Below, piece by piece: positions 1-8,665 of a DNA stretch of 59,366 nucleotides; the first letter of the stretch is position 1; every line of letters starts with the position of its first letter. This DNA comes from Candidatus Lutacidiplasma silvani (GTDB lineage: Archaea; Thermoplasmatota; Thermoplasmata; Lutacidiplasmatales; UBA184), in the NCBI GenBank assembly GCA_022750295.1, contig JAKIVZ010000002.1:144989-204354 (forward strand), read 5' to 3'. The position numbers were made by a program, and so were the translations under genes. Under the pieces are notes generated by a model. It saw nothing but the letters and a program-made list of their open reading frames with translations, made no database searches and was not told the origin of the DNA.

Positions 1-508
1 TGCGGCCCGCGCGGCGGAACTCGTCGAGCGAACCCTCGTTCACGAGCATCCCGTCGGTGAGGGCGAAGGCGTTGCCGATCCCCCACTTGAGCTCCCGCCG
101 GTCCCGGTCGAAGAACTCCTGGAGGTTCGCGCCGTCGTCGCCGCGCCCCCGTTGCATCAGCCGCTCGTACCGACGTTCGGGGGAGGAGAAGATCCCGAGG
201 ACGTAGAGGTCCCCGAAGTTGTGCCGGAAGATCCCGACCTCGCTGTCGGAGCGGCAGCCGTCGACGAGCATCCGGGTCTCGGTGAGCTTCGGGACCGCGC
301 GCTGCGCCCAGATCCCGGGGCCGTGCTTCTCCCGCTCCTCGTTGGCGATCCGGGACACGTTCGCGTTGTTGATCGGGAGGCCCCGCCGGCGCGTTTCGTC
401 CCGGACGAGGTCGCCCATCTTCAGCGTCGCGAGGCCCATCCCGCGCGCGACCTCGACCAGTTCGTCCTTGCCGGAGCCCGGCATCCCAACGGTGACGATC
501 AGTTTCAT
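1..508 (-). CDS. UPF0200 family P-loop nucleotide kinase-like protein (C-terminus beyond window)
   Basis: The gene starts at ATG 506-508 and runs off the left edge, so about 169 residues are visible. The N-terminus MKLIVTVGMPGSGKDE carries a Walker A motif (GMPGSGKD). It is followed by a kinase-like region with MGDLVRDETRRRG and DGCRSDSEV, as in the archaeal UPF0200 family of dephospho-CoA/adenylate-kinase-like proteins. Substrate is not known for the family. Its ATG overlaps the TGA of the upstream coiled-coil gene (TATGA), so the two are probably translationally coupled. The family call is strong; any specific reaction would be a guess. Confidence 0.85.
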   Translation of the reverse strand, partial: MKLIVTVGMPGSGKDELVEVARGMGLATLKMGDLVRDETRRRGLPINNANVSRIANEEREKHGPGIWAQRAVPKLTETRMLVDGCRSDSEVGIFRHNFGDLYVLGIFSSPERRYERLMQRGRGDDGANLQEFFDRDRRELKWGIGNAFALTDGMLVNEGSLDEFRRAGR

Positions 509-1131
509 AGCGAATCCGGGGGCGGGGGAGGCGGTGCGGACGGGCCCATTCCCGAGGTCCCGAGCCGCGCCGCGACCTCGCCCTCGGTCGCTGCTTGGAG
601 CCGGTCCGCCCGCTGGCGGTAGCTCTGGGCCTCCGCTTCCGCGAGCTTCGACTGCTCGAGGTACCGGTCGGCCTTGATCTTCAGCTCGGCGGTCTTCTGG
701 GTCCGCATGGCGGCGCGGTGGTCGTACGTGCGGGCCTTGTGCTGGAGGTCGACGACCTTCTGCTGCAGCTTGCGGACCCGGACGTGGAGGTTCGTGACAT
801 CGGAGCCGATGGGCGCCCCGCCCATCCGCGCCGTCGCGGCCTGGATGTCCCGGTCGTGCTGGGCGATCTCGGACTCGATGTCCGGGATCATTCCGAGGAC
901 CTTCTGGGCCTTCTCGCGGAGGATGGCGGCGTGATGCCGGAGCTTCTCGATCCGGGTGTTGATCCGGGCGGCCCGCTGCTGGTTGCGGGTCGACACGCGC
1001 TCGTGCTTCGCCGCGATCTCGCGCAGCTTGGTGATGTCGGCGTACCCCTGACCGACCCACCGGGACTCCCGGTGAACGGACGCGCCGCTGGCGCTCGGGG
1101 TCGGACCGGTGGGTGCGGGACCGCCCGACAT
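505..1131 (-). CDS. Coiled-coil protein of unknown function
   Basis: The 208-residue protein is almost wholly charged, Arg/Lys/Glu/Gln-rich helix. From about residue 30 to 190 it shows heptad-like stretches such as KLREIAAKHERVSTRNQQR and RVRKLQQKVVDLQHKAR, indicating a long coiled coil. It ends in a proline run (APPPPPPDSL). No enzymatic motif, signal peptide or membrane helix is visible. The stop overlaps the start of the UPF0200 gene, so the products may act together. A TATA-like TTAA element near 1171-1180 on the minus strand could drive the pair. I do not recognise a named family; cytosolic scaffold or segregation-type coiled coil are possibilities only. Confidence 0.75.
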   Translation of the reverse strand: MSGGPAPTGPTPSASGASVHRESRWVGQGYADITKLREIAAKHERVSTRNQQRAARINTRIEKLRHHAAILREKAQKVLGMIPDIESEIAQHDRDIQAATARMGGAPIGSDVTNLHVRVRKLQQKVVDLQHKARTYDHRAAMRTQKTAELKIKADRYLEQSKLAEAEAQSYRQRADRLQAATEGEVAARLGTSGMGPSAPPPPPPDSL

Positions 1132-1211
1132 TCGGACTACGACCGGACGCGGCGACGGTCCCGCGCCTGCTTAACCCTTTTCGCCGACCCGAACGCCCGG
1201 AGAATGCGACG

Positions 1212-2753
1212 TCACCCGGACTCGGGGGCCGTCGGAGACACGGGGACCGGTTCCGGTCGGGGAGGCTGCTGGACGCCACGCAAGATCGGGCCGAGCTCGT
1301 CGGCTCGCACGCGCCGCTGGGTCTTCGAGTCGCGTTCCCGCAGGGTGACGGTCCCGGGTTCGGCCGACGCCGGGTCGACCGTGGTCCCATCGACAGTGAC
1401 GCAGTAGGGGGTCCCCGCCTCGTCGGCCCGGGCGTACCGCTTTCCGATCGTACCGGCGGTATCGAGGTCGACCCGGATCCCGTCCAGGACGAGCTGCCGG
1501 GCGAGGCTCTGGGCGAACGCGGCGTGGGCCTTTCGGATCAGCGGGAAGACGCCGACTGTGGCCGGGGCGAGGTGCCCCGGAAGTTTCCATACCGTCCGTT
1601 CACCTTCGACGGCGAGACCGACATCGGCCAGCATCCAGAGGGCCCGGTCGGGGCCGAACGTGAGCTCGAGAACGTGGGGGAGGAGCCGACCGGTCCCGTC
1701 CGGCTTCGCGACCGTCAGGTCCTTCTTCGAACCGGCGGCGTGGCGTCCGAGGTCGTAGTCCCCGCGGTAGTGGACGGCTCCGATCTCCTTGAACCCGCCG
1801 AGGCTCGGAAGGTCGACCTCGACGTCGAACTGGATCCGGTTGTAGAACGCCCGTTCCGTGTCCGATTTCTCCCAAAGTCGGATCCGGTCGCCCGGCACGC
1901 CGAGGACGTCCCGGAAGAACCGGTAGGTGTGCGCGAGGTGGTACGCGTAGAACTCGGGGATCCCGCCGTCGGCGACCAGCGAGGCGACGGTCGTCCGAAC
2001 GACGTGATCGTCCCCCGACTCCCGCCGCGCGGCGCGGACGACCGGGAGGGCGAGGTCGGCGACCGACGCGAGCGGAACCGGAAACGAAGCTGGATCGAAG
2101 AAGATCTGCAGCTCGGCCTGCGTGAACGCCCGCATCCGGAAGAGGACCTGGCGCGGCGCGATCTCGTTCCGGTACGCCCGGCCCACGACGGCGATGCCGA
2201 GGGGGAGGGCCTTGCGACCCACCTCCCACATTCGGGCGAACGCGAGGTAGCTCGATTGGGCCGTCTCGGGCCGGAGGTACGCGCGCTCCCCGTCGCCGAC
2301 GCCCATCGTCAGTGGGAACATCATGTTGAACGGCCGCGGGACCGAGAGGTCGGTCGAGCCACAGTTCGGGCAGCGGGCCTTGGCCGCGGCCAGGAGTTCC
2401 CCAATCTGCGTCGCGCCGAGTCCGTCGACCCCCTCGGGGCGGCTCGACTCGAGGACCGTGTCGGCCCGGAACGCCCGGTGGCACTGCCCGCAGGTCACTT
2501 CCGGGTCGGTGAAGTTCTCCAGATGGCCCGAGGCGCGGACCACCGCCTCCGGCACGATCTCGGCCGGGTCGATCCAGTAGTAGTCCTCGGAGAGGCCGAC
2601 GAACCACGCCCGCCAGGACTCCTCGATGCGGCGCTTGAGTTCCGCGCCCAGCGGGCCGTAGTCGTACAGCCCCTGCACCCCGCCGTAGATCTCCGCCGAG
2701 GGCCAGAGGTACCCGCGTCGCCGGAGGAGCGCGAACAGCTCGTCCTGTTTCAC
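1212..2753 (-). CDS. glyS: Glycyl-tRNA synthetase (archaeal alpha2 class II)
   Basis: The 513-residue protein charges tRNA-Gly with glycine. The N-terminus reads KQDELFALLRRRGYLWPSAE and GLYDYGPLGAELK, typical of the eukaryote/archaeal single-chain GlyRS. A zinc-ribbon-like insertion has CxxC pairs at about residues 88/91 and 128/131. YLRPETAQ (159-166) and the motif 2 region RMRAFTQAE (about 207) mark the class II core. Motif 3 appears as LPHVLELTFGPDRA, followed by a C-terminal anticodon-binding domain. The chosen start is GTG at 2751-2753, which overlaps the TGA of the upstream amidohydrolase (GTGA). The frame stays open further upstream, but that reading lies inside the amidohydrolase gene and has no GlyRS similarity. 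Confidence 0.95.
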   Translation of the reverse strand: MKQDELFALLRRRGYLWPSAEIYGGVQGLYDYGPLGAELKRRIEESWRAWFVGLSEDYYWIDPAEIVPEAVVRASGHLENFTDPEVTCGQCHRAFRADTVLESSRPEGVDGLGATQIGELLAAAKARCPNCGSTDLSVPRPFNMMFPLTMGVGDGERAYLRPETAQSSYLAFARMWEVGRKALPLGIAVVGRAYRNEIAPRQVLFRMRAFTQAELQIFFDPASFPVPLASVADLALPVVRAARRESGDDHVVRTTVASLVADGGIPEFYAYHLAHTYRFFRDVLGVPGDRIRLWEKSDTERAFYNRIQFDVEVDLPSLGGFKEIGAVHYRGDYDLGRHAAGSKKDLTVAKPDGTGRLLPHVLELTFGPDRALWMLADVGLAVEGERTVWKLPGHLAPATVGVFPLIRKAHAAFAQSLARQLVLDGIRVDLDTAGTIGKRYARADEAGTPYCVTVDGTTVDPASAEPGTVTLRERDSKTQRRVRADELGPILRGVQQPPRPEPVPVSPTAPESG

Positions 2754-3841
2754 GACGGTTCCCCCCGGGACTCGCGGGTCCCCGGTCGCACGATAAGGTG
2801 TTCGGTGGCACGGGTCACGAGCTGGTACGCGGGGTCCGCGGGCGGCAGCCGGACCACGATCGGCCGGGCCTCGGTCCCCGGGGCGATGGTTGCAAACGCC
2901 GGACGACCGAGCCATTTCCACGGCTCGACGAACGCCGCTCGGGCGAGGAACTCGGCGGCCACGGGCGCCCCCGCGAGCCGCGACGAGACGTAGTCGAACT
3001 CGAGCTCGCGCCAGATCGACGGGGCGTGCAGCATCGCGTTGTCGGTGCCGAGCATGGTCGGCACGCCGAGTCGGGCGAGCTCGGCGAGGGGCGGGCGGCG
3101 GCCGAACAGCGCGTTCGAGCGGGCGCAGACCGCGACGGTCGTGTGGGCGTCGCGGACCTGTTCGAGGTCGGCGGTCGAGGCGCACGTAAGATGAACGAGG
3201 AGGTCGGGTCGGCCGCGCAGGTACGTCTCCGGCGGTTCGCGCTCCGCCTCGCTCGCGTGCAAGGCGAACCGCTTCCCGGCCGCCCGGCAGGCCGCGGCAA
3301 TGCGGTCCAGGTCGGCCGGGTCTTCGTCGCGGGCCGCCGAGAGGCCGATCCCGTCCGAGGCCTGGAGGAGCTCGTCGATTTCGGTGTCGTCGAGAGGCCG
3401 ACGGAGCGGGCGCCCGAGGATCGTGACCTGGACCGGGCCCCGGGCGGCGGCTCGACGCAGAAGCTCGACCCCCGGAATCCCCTCCTCCCGAAAATCGATC
3501 GTGGCCGCGATCCCCTCGCGGCGCATCCGGTCGAGCGCGCGACGCATCTCCGCGACCTTTCGGCGGGGCGGGGTGTCCCGCAGCAGGCGGAACTTGAACC
3601 CGTCCGGCGGGCGGACCATCTCCGCGACGGTCGTGGCCGGCGGCTCCACGGTCGCCGCGGCATCGCCGAGATGGGTGTGGCCGTTCGCGGGCGGGGGGAC
3701 GACGATCCCGCGGACGCGGCGTTCGCCCGGATTCCGCGAGGCGGTGCCGATCTGGCCGACCTCGACGACGACCCCGGCGGCGAAGCGGACGTACCCGGGG
3801 CGGATTCCCTCGAGGTCGACGATCGCCCCCTCGACCAGCAC
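2750..3841 (-). CDS. Metal-dependent amidohydrolase family protein
   Basis: The 363-residue protein has the amidohydrolase/TIM-barrel metal ligands in order: HTHLGD near the N-terminus, a central HASE, LVHLT, and GTDNAML late. It opens with a small beta-sandwich (MLVEGAIVDLEGIRPGYVRF), as in chlorohydrolase/deaminase relatives. All usual metal ligands are present, so it should be active, but the substrate (a deaminated base or other cyclic amide) cannot be told. Its stop overlaps the GTG of glyS, so the two form a coupled pair. The 93-base gap to the divergent PfkB gene carries TATA-like elements on both strands. Confidence 0.8.
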   Translation of the reverse strand: MLVEGAIVDLEGIRPGYVRFAAGVVVEVGQIGTASRNPGERRVRGIVVPPPANGHTHLGDAAATVEPPATTVAEMVRPPDGFKFRLLRDTPPRRKVAEMRRALDRMRREGIAATIDFREEGIPGVELLRRAAARGPVQVTILGRPLRRPLDDTEIDELLQASDGIGLSAARDEDPADLDRIAAACRAAGKRFALHASEAEREPPETYLRGRPDLLVHLTCASTADLEQVRDAHTTVAVCARSNALFGRRPPLAELARLGVPTMLGTDNAMLHAPSIWRELEFDYVSSRLAGAPVAAEFLARAAFVEPWKWLGRPAFATIAPGTEARPIVVRLPPADPAYQLVTRATEHLIVRPGTRESRGEPS

Positions 3842-3906
3842 GCGGATCGCCCGTCGGCTCTACGGCGCCGTCTATGTAACCCGGTCGGGGGACGAGCGGC
3901 GAAACG

Positions 3907-3913
3907 CCTAATC
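3907..3913 (+). promoter_or_regulatory. TATA-like box for the pfkB-moeA operon
   Basis: CCTAATC lies about 25 bases upstream of GTG 3935 in an otherwise GC-rich divergent gap. The spacing fits a leaderless archaeal transcript. Confidence 0.4.
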
Positions 3914-3934
3914 GGACGATTCCGTCCGGCGGAC

Positions 3935-4831
3935 GTGGCCACCGATGCCCGTCGCGCCCCCGGGGACCTTCTCGTGGTCGGGCACACGGTCCTCGACCGG
4001 TACTGGGACGTCCGCAAGCTCCCGACCCCGGATCGGACCGTGCCCGTCGAGTCGGTCCGCCTCGTCCTCGGCGGGACCGCGGCCAACATCGCCCGGGCCG
4101 CCGCCGGCCGTGGGCTCCGGGTCGGGTTGGTCAGCCGGGTCGGTCCCGACTTCCCCGTCGAGTTCCGCCGGGAGCTCACCGAAAGCCGCGTCGACCTCGG
4201 GGGGTTCGAGACGGTGCCGGACGAACGCTCGCCGACGTGCCTCATCGTCGAGGACGGTCGCGGGGGCCAGATGACGCTGATCGACCAGGGCGCGATGGCC
4301 GACGCGGCTCGGGCGGTCCTTCCGCTCGGCCTCCTCCACCGGTATCCCTGGGTCCACCTGACCACGGGCGACCCGGCGTTTCAGCTCCGGATGCTGGCGG
4401 CCGCGCGCGAAGAGGGTTCTCGGGTCGCGGCCGACCCGGCGCAGGAGATCCATTACCGCTGGGCCGCGCCAGCGCTCCGCCGGCTCCTTCGAGGCTCGGA
4501 ACTGTTCCTCGGGAACGAGGCCGAGGCGGCCGCCGCCGCCCGGATGATGGGGATGAGCGGGGTGGCCCGACTCACGCGAGCGGTTCCGCTGGTCGTCGTG
4601 ACCCGGGGGAAGAAGGGCGCCCGGGCCTACTCCCGAACCGGTGTGGTCGACGCCCCCGGACGCCCCCCGCGCCGGCTTCTTCAGGTCACGGGGGCCGGCG
4701 ATTCGTTCCGGGGAGGGTTCTACGCGGCGTGGCTCCACGGGGCGGCGTTGCCGGGCGCCCTGCGCGCCGGGGTGACCGCGGCGACCGAGTGGATCGAGTC
4801 CGCGAAGTTCCCGAAGCGGGGAACCCCATGA
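3935..4831 (+). CDS. PfkB-family carbohydrate/nucleoside kinase
   Basis: The 298-residue sugar or nucleoside kinase has the ribokinase fold signatures. The N-terminal GGTAANIARAAAGRG region contacts sugar, and the C-terminal TGAGDSFRGG supplies the catalytic Asp and anion hole. The first Asp of the usual DTxGAGD is replaced (QVTGAGDS). GTG 3935 is chosen because it follows a TATA-like CCTAATC by about 25 bases and gives a normal family length. The TGA overlaps the ATG of moeA (ATGA), a coupling without obvious metabolic logic. The substrate is not identifiable from sequence. Confidence 0.85.
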   Translation: MATDARRAPGDLLVVGHTVLDRYWDVRKLPTPDRTVPVESVRLVLGGTAANIARAAAGRGLRVGLVSRVGPDFPVEFRRELTESRVDLGGFETVPDERSPTCLIVEDGRGGQMTLIDQGAMADAARAVLPLGLLHRYPWVHLTTGDPAFQLRMLAAAREEGSRVAADPAQEIHYRWAAPALRRLLRGSELFLGNEAEAAAAARMMGMSGVARLTRAVPLVVVTRGKKGARAYSRTGVVDAPGRPPRRLLQVTGAGDSFRGGFYAAWLHGAALPGALRAGVTAATEWIESAKFPKRGTP

Positions 4832-6111
4832 AGATGCGGCCGTTCGGTCGGCTCCTTCCGACGGACGTGGCGTTGGCCCGTCTGCTCTCGGCGGCCCCTC
4901 CGGTCGACCGTCACGAGCGAATCCCCGTGGAGGAGGCGGTCGGTCGACGAAGTTCGCTCCGGGTCGTGGCCCCCCACGCTGTTCCGCCGTTCCGTCGCGC
5001 GTCGTGGGACGGATACGCCGTGGCCGCGGCGGCCACGCGCGGCGCCACGGCCGCCCGACCTGTCCGACTCCGGCTGGTCGGGGAGGTGTACGCCGAGTCG
5101 CCGACCCCCTCCACGGTCGCCCCTGGGTGCGCCGTTGCGATCGCGACCGGGGGCCCCCTCCCGCCGGGAACCGACGGAGTCGTGATCTTCGAGGAGGTGG
5201 ACGTGGCGGACGGTACGCTGGTCGTCTCGAAACCGGTTCGCCCGGGCGACCGAGTCTCGGAGGCGGGGGACGACTTCGCACGCGGATTCCATCTCGCCGA
5301 GCGCGATGACCTCCTGACGCCGCCGCGTCTCGGGGCGATCGCCGCCGCGGGGATCGACTCCGTCGACGTCTGGTCGCGACCTCGGGTCGCGATCCTCCCG
5401 AACGGGAACGAGCTGCGTCGCCCGGGCGCTCGGCTCTCGCCGGGGGCCATCCACGAGTCGAACAACACGAGTCTCGCCTCGCTCGCGCTCGCCCTCGGCG
5501 CCGAGGTGACCACCCACGACCCCGTCCCCGACGACGAACGTTGGATCGAGGCGGTGGTGCGTCGGGCCATCCGGGACGTCGACCTTCTGCTCGTCACGGG
5601 CGGGAGCTCGGTTGGCGAGCACGACTACCTCCCCGCGATCTTCCCCCGTCTCGGGCGTCTCCTCTTCCACGGAATCGCCGTCCGGCCGGGCAAGCCCACG
5701 CTCGCGGTCCGGGCCGGCCGGACCCTCGTGATCGGGATGCCCGGCCATCCGACCTCGTGCCTCGCGAACGGGTTGTGGCTGGTCGCCCCGGTCCTCGCTC
5801 GCATGGCCCACGCCGGCGGAGTGCCGTGGGCCGACCAACCGGTCGTCCTCACCGAACCGTACGAGGTCCCCACGTCCAGCTTGGCGACGGTCGTCCCGCT
5901 CGAGGTCCGGGGCGGACGGGCCCGACCCACGTTCCGGAGCTCGGCGTCGCTCACGAGCCTCATCCCGGCGAACGCGTACGTACTCCTCCCTCCTCACCGC
6001 GCCGCCCTTCGGAAGGGGGACGTCGTGACCGCCCGTCTCCTCCCGGCGCCGTTCGCCGACGTGCCGGTCGCCAGTGTCGGCCGTGCGACGCGCCGCCGAA
6101 ACGCTATCTGA
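4828..6111 (+). CDS. moeA: Molybdopterin molybdenumtransferase MoeA
   Basis: The 427-residue protein would insert molybdate (or tungstate) into adenylylated molybdopterin. Domain order is the MoeA N-terminal linker (about residues 1-170, with RASWDGYAV), the MoCF/molybdopterin-binding domain (about 180-330, with TGGSSVGEHDYL and IGMPGHPTSC), and the C-terminal beta-barrel domain ending near PPHRAALRKGDVV. Length is normal for a stand-alone MoeA. The start overlaps the pfkB stop. Twenty-four bases after its end comes moaA, so two molybdenum cofactor steps are encoded together. The rest of the pathway is not in the window. Confidence 0.93.
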   Translation: MKMRPFGRLLPTDVALARLLSAAPPVDRHERIPVEEAVGRRSSLRVVAPHAVPPFRRASWDGYAVAAAATRGATAARPVRLRLVGEVYAESPTPSTVAPGCAVAIATGGPLPPGTDGVVIFEEVDVADGTLVVSKPVRPGDRVSEAGDDFARGFHLAERDDLLTPPRLGAIAAAGIDSVDVWSRPRVAILPNGNELRRPGARLSPGAIHESNNTSLASLALALGAEVTTHDPVPDDERWIEAVVRRAIRDVDLLLVTGGSSVGEHDYLPAIFPRLGRLLFHGIAVRPGKPTLAVRAGRTLVIGMPGHPTSCLANGLWLVAPVLARMAHAGGVPWADQPVVLTEPYEVPTSSLATVVPLEVRGGRARPTFRSSASLTSLIPANAYVLLPPHRAALRKGDVVTARLLPAPFADVPVASVGRATRRRNAI

Positions 6112-6135
6112 CGGGCGGCCCCTATCGGAGGTGGA

Positions 6136-7137
6136 ATGCGGGACCGATACGGCCGCCCGTTCACCGACCTGCGGGTGTCCCTGACCCAGCGGTGCAACCT
6201 GCGGTGCGTCTTCTGTCACATGGAGGGGCAGCTCGTCTCCAACGAGGAGCTGACCGCGGTCGAGATCGAGATGGTCGTTCGGGCCGCCGTCCGGGTCGGC
6301 GTCGAGCGCGTGAAGCTGACGGGGGGGGAGCCGACCCTCCGCTCGGACCTCGTCGAGATTGTCGGGCGGATCGCCGCCCTTGGTCCCGAAGTCTCCATGA
6401 CCACGAACGGGCTCCGGATGGCCGAGCTGGCCGTCCCGTTGCGGAACGCCGGCCTCTCCCGCGTCAACATCAGCGTCCCCAGCCTCGACCCGGCCACCTA
6501 TCGGGAGCTGACGGGCGTCGACGGACTCGCGAAGACCGTCGCCGGGGTACGGGCGGCCGTCGCGGCGGGCCTCGCCCCCGTCAAGTTGAACGTCGTGGCC
6601 CTGGCCGGCCCCTCGGCGGACCCGCACCCGTTCGAGCGTCTGGTCGCGTTCGCCCGGGAGGTCGGGGCGTGGATCCAGGTCATCGAATTCGAGAACGTGA
6701 GCGGCCGGGTGGACCCGGAGGTCTACCGGTCGCTCCACTCCGAGCTCGGGCGGCTGACGAACGAGGCGGTCCGCTCGGCGTTCCCGACCGGATACAACCG
6801 ACTCCACCACCGCCCCCGGTACGCGATCACCGACGGGGGACCGCCGGTCACGCTGGAGGTCGTCCAACCCGTCGAGAACCCGGCGTTCTGCATGTCGTGC
6901 GAGCGACTCCGCGTCACGAGCGACGGCCACCTGAAGGGCTGCCTGATGACGAACGCGGGGCTCGTCGACCTCCGACCGATCCTGCGGACCCCGGCCCCGG
7001 AAGCCGCCCTCGCCGATGCGTTCGCCCTGGCCGTCGAGCGGCGCCGCCCGTTCTTCGTGGGACCCGACACCCCGCGACCGGAACCGTCCGCGTTCTCCGA
7101 CGGGACGCCGCTTCCGATGGTGCCCGTCCGGCCGTAG
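6136..7137 (+). CDS. moaA: GTP 3',8-cyclase MoaA (radical SAM)
   Basis: The 333-residue enzyme makes the first molybdenum cofactor intermediate from GTP. The radical SAM cluster motif CNLRCVFC supplies Cys20, Cys24 and Cys27, and KLTGGEPTLR follows as in MoaA. The second, substrate-binding cluster is present at the C-terminus as CMSCERLRVTSDGHLKGC. Length and motif set match the archaeal form. A Shine-Dalgarno-like GGAGGTGG sits directly upstream of ATG 6136, one of the few clear ribosome binding sites in the window. It follows moeA in the same orientation. Confidence 0.93.
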   Translation: MRDRYGRPFTDLRVSLTQRCNLRCVFCHMEGQLVSNEELTAVEIEMVVRAAVRVGVERVKLTGGEPTLRSDLVEIVGRIAALGPEVSMTTNGLRMAELAVPLRNAGLSRVNISVPSLDPATYRELTGVDGLAKTVAGVRAAVAAGLAPVKLNVVALAGPSADPHPFERLVAFAREVGAWIQVIEFENVSGRVDPEVYRSLHSELGRLTNEAVRSAFPTGYNRLHHRPRYAITDGGPPVTLEVVQPVENPAFCMSCERLRVTSDGHLKGCLMTNAGLVDLRPILRTPAPEAALADAFALAVERRRPFFVGPDTPRPEPSAFSDGTPLPMVPVRP

Positions 7138-7147
7138 TCCGGAATCG

Positions 7148-7156
7148 TTAAGGTAC
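7148..7156 (+). promoter_or_regulatory. TATA-like box for purQ
   Basis: TTAAGGTAC lies about 24 bases upstream of GTG 7176, consistent with leaderless transcription of purQ. Confidence 0.4.
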
Positions 7157-7175
7157 GCCGGCTCTAGAACCCGCC

Positions 7176-8006
7176 GTGCGGCGCGGCGAGGTGCGGGTCG
7201 CCCTCCTATCGATCGAAGGGACGAACTGCGACGACGAGTTGTTCGTCGCGTTGAAGGCGCTCGGCGCCCGACCCGAGATCGTCCACCTGAAGCAGCTCGA
7301 GCAGCGCGACGTCGAGCGCGCGCGGTTCCGGACGCTCGACGACTACCAGCTCGTCTTCGTCCCCGGCGGATTTTCGTCGGGCGATTACGTCCGGGCCGGG
7401 GCGATCTTCGCGGCCCGGATCCGAGCGGCGATCGGTCCGCAGCTGGAGGCGTACCTGCAGAGCGGCCGCCTCCTCGGCGGGATCTGCAACGGCTTCCAGG
7501 TCCTCACCGAGCTCGGGCTCCTTCCGGGCCAACCCGGGGGCCGCCTCGGGCCGCCCGAAGCGGCGCTCCATGCGAACGTCTCCGGTCACTACGAGTGCCG
7601 CCCGACGTTCGTCGCGTGGGACGGGGGCCAGTTTCCGGCGCTCCAGCACGTCGCGAAGGGCCAGCGCTACCTGTTCCCGTCGGGACACGGGGAGGGAAAC
7701 CTCGTCCTCGGCGGACCCCCGGGCCAACGGCTGCGCGAACTCGAAGCGAACGGACAGGTCCTGTTCCGGTGGGTCGCCCCCGACGGGTCGCCCGCGACCT
7801 ACCCGTGGAATCCGAACGGCTCGGTCGGAAACGTCGCCGGGCTCACGAACCCGGAGGGGAACGTGTTCGGGCTGATGCCGCACCCCGAACGGAACTTTTC
7901 CCGCGCCCAGCGGCCCGACTGGACCCGGGGCGGCGGCGCCGAGGGACCTTCGGACGGGGAGCGATTCTTCGAGGCCGTGCTGCGGTGCGCCGAGCGGACC
8001 GGCTGA
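7176..8006 (+). CDS. purQ: Phosphoribosylformylglycinamidine synthase glutaminase subunit PurQ
   Basis: The 276-residue class I glutamine amidotransferase supplies ammonia to PurL in purine synthesis. The nucleophile elbow GGICNGFQVL contains Cys104, and the partner His/Glu occur in MPHPERNF near residue 241. The N-terminus EVRVALLSIEGTNCDDE is typical of PurQ. GTG 7176 follows a TATA-like element by about 24 bases. PurL and PurS are not adjacent. The last 164 bases are overlapped on the opposite strand by the end of the PrmC/HemK-like frame. Confidence 0.93.
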   Translation: MRRGEVRVALLSIEGTNCDDELFVALKALGARPEIVHLKQLEQRDVERARFRTLDDYQLVFVPGGFSSGDYVRAGAIFAARIRAAIGPQLEAYLQSGRLLGGICNGFQVLTELGLLPGQPGGRLGPPEAALHANVSGHYECRPTFVAWDGGQFPALQHVAKGQRYLFPSGHGEGNLVLGGPPGQRLRELEANGQVLFRWVAPDGSPATYPWNPNGSVGNVAGLTNPEGNVFGLMPHPERNFSRAQRPDWTRGGGAEGPSDGERFFEAVLRCAERTG

Positions 8007-8592
8007 ATCGCCACACCGAGAGCCGCTCCCCCACGAGCGCCCGAACGGCGACTTCGCGCACGACCCCCCCGCGCGACCGCCACCGCGCGAACATCGCCTC
8101 GCGGGCGGCCGTCGGCGAGAGGGAGGAGAGGAGCAGGAATGCCTCGCCCCCCGTCGTGAGGTGGTCCGGAAGGTCCTCGAGGATCCGCCGGGCGACCGCG
8201 AGCCCGTCGGGGCCGCCATCGAGCGCGAGATTGGTCCACGGGTCCGGGTCCCGCTCGCCGGGTTGCGTGGGCAGGTACGGTGGGTTCGCCAGGATCCGGT
8301 CGAACCGACGGAGCCCGCGGGCGAGGTCCGTGCGGACGACCGCGACCGGTCGGGCCCCCTTCGATGCCCGATCGGCCAGCGCGGCGAGGGCGCGCGGATT
8401 TCGGTCGGTCGCGACGACGGTCCATCCCGCGCGGGCCGCGGCGAGGCTCACCGCACCGTTGCCCGTCCCGATCTCGAGCAGGCGGCCGGCCCCCCGCCGT
8501 CGGGCGATGCCGAGGAGGAGCTCGGTGTCTTCCCGGACCGGATAAACGGGGAGCGGAGCCTCCGGTTTCGACCGTCTGTGGGGTCGTAGCAC
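7843..8592 (-). CDS. HemK/PrmC-type class I SAM-dependent methyltransferase
   Basis: The protein has the family opening VYPVREDTELL, the SAM-binding LLEIGTGNGAVSL and the catalytic NPPY motif, so it probably methylates a protein glutamine (release factor-type) or a related substrate. GTG 8590-8592 is preferred because it leaves room for a divergent promoter; ATG 8641-8643 is an alternative that adds 17 residues. The recognisable domain ends near residue 195 (GERLSVWRF). The frame then continues for about 50 Arg/Pro-rich residues inside the antisense strand of purQ before its stop. That tail looks like read-through of a lost stop or a sequencing error. Confidence 0.8.
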   Translation of the reverse strand: MLRPHRRSKPEAPLPVYPVREDTELLLGIARRRGAGRLLEIGTGNGAVSLAAARAGWTVVATDRNPRALAALADRASKGARPVAVVRTDLARGLRRFDRILANPPYLPTQPGERDPDPWTNLALDGGPDGLAVARRILEDLPDHLTTGGEAFLLLSSLSPTAAREAMFARWRSRGGVVREVAVRALVGERLSVWRFSRSARRTAARPRRIAPRPKVPRRRRPGSSRAAGRGKSSVRGAASARTRSPPGS

Positions 8593-8665
8593 GCCGGACC
8601 CGACGGGCCCCGAGCCTTTTTCTCTCTCCGGGCCTTCGCGCATCTCCTTCCGGAGTTTCGCGATC

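Noticed and set aside
1113-2993. A 626-residue plus-strand frame opposite glyS
   Set aside because: Antisense shadow of glycyl-tRNA synthetase; no recognisable motif and no promoter.
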